Source: JAVBMJ01 sp031552535 (lineage in GTDB: Bacteria; Bacteroidota; Bacteroidia; Bacteroidales; Rikenellaceae). Taken from it: a DNA stretch of 23,790 bases. Positions 23,556-23,790 of the stretch are shown here, piece after piece. The notes under the pieces are model-generated. The model did no database searches. It saw only the letters and a program-made list of their open reading frames with translations, and had not been told where the DNA came from. Location of the stretch: contig JAVBMJ010000084.1 in NCBI GenBank assembly GCA_031552535.1, positions 1 through 23,790 on the forward strand. Reading direction: 5' to 3'. Positions within the stretch are counted from its first letter, which is position 1. Each line of letters starts with the position of its first letter. The position numbers and the translations under genes are program-made.

Positions 23556-23615
23556 CCACAACACCGAAGGCGATTCAAACAAAGCTATTTGTTTGAATCG
23601 CCTTCGGTGTTGTGG
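23556..23615. repeat. Perfect 28-bp stem inside the insertion sequence end
   Basis: Bases 23556-23583 are the exact reverse complement of 23588-23615, with a 4-base loop GCTA. The left arm overlaps the terminal repeat of the insertion sequence; the right arm lies between it and the transposase stop at 23684. There is no T-tract on either side. A likely role is to stop readthrough between host DNA and the transposase gene, or to block translation of such transcripts. Confidence 0.85.
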
Positions 23616-23683
23616 GTCCGCGATGATTTCATGGTGTAGCGGCATTTTCCGGCTCAGTCCGAAAAGTAGGTTGGTGAGTTTTT

Positions 23684-23790
23684 TCAGGCGAAAATTTTAG
23701 CGAGTCTGAAAATGAAGTATGGTATGTCTACGATACCTCTGAGTTGAGCTCTGAAAGCTTTGATTTTGGCGTTGAAAGATTCAGCCGAGG
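23684..23790 (-). CDS. Transposase C-terminus (ISL3/ISAon1-like), partial
   Basis: Only the last 34 residues are inside the window, ending in a TGA (complement of 23684-23686). The visible sequence contains SAESFNAKIKAFRAQLRG followed by DIPYFIFRLAKIFA, matching the conserved C-terminal end of DDE transposases of the ISL3/ISAon1 type in Bacteroidetes (the E in AESFN is the likely third catalytic acid). The rest of the gene lies to the right of the window. Confidence 0.82.
   Translation of the reverse strand, partial: SAESFNAKIKAFRAQLRGIVDIPYFIFRLAKIFA

Larger units (their letters stand above)
23542..23790 (-). mobile_element. Left end of an ISL3/ISAon1-like insertion sequence (partial)
   Basis: The proposed terminus GGCTCTGTTTTTCACCACAA (23542-23561) has the GGCTCT start common in ISL3-family inverted repeats. 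The transposase reading frame enters from the right edge and stops at 23684. The 8 bases before the terminus, TTATGCGG (23534-23541), are the candidate target duplication; the other copy would lie beyond the window. Family assignment rests on the transposase C-terminus and the terminus, from memory. Confidence 0.7.

Noticed and set aside
1..23790. CRISPR array or clustered direct repeats with spacers
   Set aside because: Repeats in the window are dispersed inverted-repeat elements; no regular repeat-spacer pattern was seen.

Overview
The window most likely comes from a Bacteroidales chromosome with fairly high GC, probably an Alistipes-like (Rikenellaceae) gut anaerobe. The evidence is Bacteroidetes-type promoters (TTTG, about 19-20 bp, TAnnTTTG) upstream of several genes, weak Shine-Dalgarno sequences, a menaquinone methyltransferase, a Bacteroidetes-style ECF sigma factor, a DUF3467 protein, and an ISAon1-like transposase end at the right edge. 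The species is inferred from family recognition; I could not run a search.

Layout. (1) 89-5066, minus strand: a compact five-gene operon for a heterodisulfide-reductase-like (Hdr-like) iron-sulfur flavoprotein complex. In transcription order it is HdrC-like, HdrB-like, HdrA-like, a second small HdrC-like protein, and a fused membrane cytochrome/HdrD-like protein. No methanogen genes and no recognisable electron-donor gene lie beside it. (2) 5067-5506: a regulatory and repeat-rich gap with two adjacent miniature elements sitting in the promoter of the next gene. (3) 5507-11371, plus strand: one 1954-residue protein combining a transglutaminase-like N-terminus, a DUF4011/superfamily 1 helicase and a PD-(D/E)XK (MTES_1575/Vsr-like) nuclease domain, a good candidate for a single-gene defence system. 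(4) 11566-14485, plus: a YbhF-like ABC exporter with two separate ATPases and one ABC-2 permease. (5) 14567-17948, minus: a GH130 phosphorylase, a DUF3467 protein, a membrane zinc peptidase and a short-chain dehydrogenase. (6) 18261-22091, plus: a housekeeping run with an FtsX/LolC-like permease, UbiE/MenG, a lipoprotein, a small exported protein and an RluA-type pseudouridine synthase. (7) 22349-23313: an ECF sigma factor and a small acidic protein. (8) 23542 to the end: the left end of an ISL3/ISAon1-like insertion sequence.

The least expected structure is in the gaps. Several small inverted-repeat elements share one of two terminal motifs, GAGTCTGTC or GAAACnGTTT. The intact ones are flanked by identical 3-bp repeats of the form TNA (TTA or TGA). 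This looks like target-site duplication by an IS5-family, IS1031-type transposase, although no such transposase is in the window. Some elements sit exactly at stop codons, where a TGA target keeps the reading frame closed. Two inserted back to back between the -33 and -7 boxes of the giant helicase-nuclease gene. Related repeat sequence also lies in direct orientation on both sides of the Hdr-like operon.

The Hdr-like operon and UbiE may connect biochemically: UbiE makes menaquinone, and the membrane subunit of the Hdr-like complex has the histidine-bearing helices expected of a quinone-reactive cytochrome b. That link is inference.
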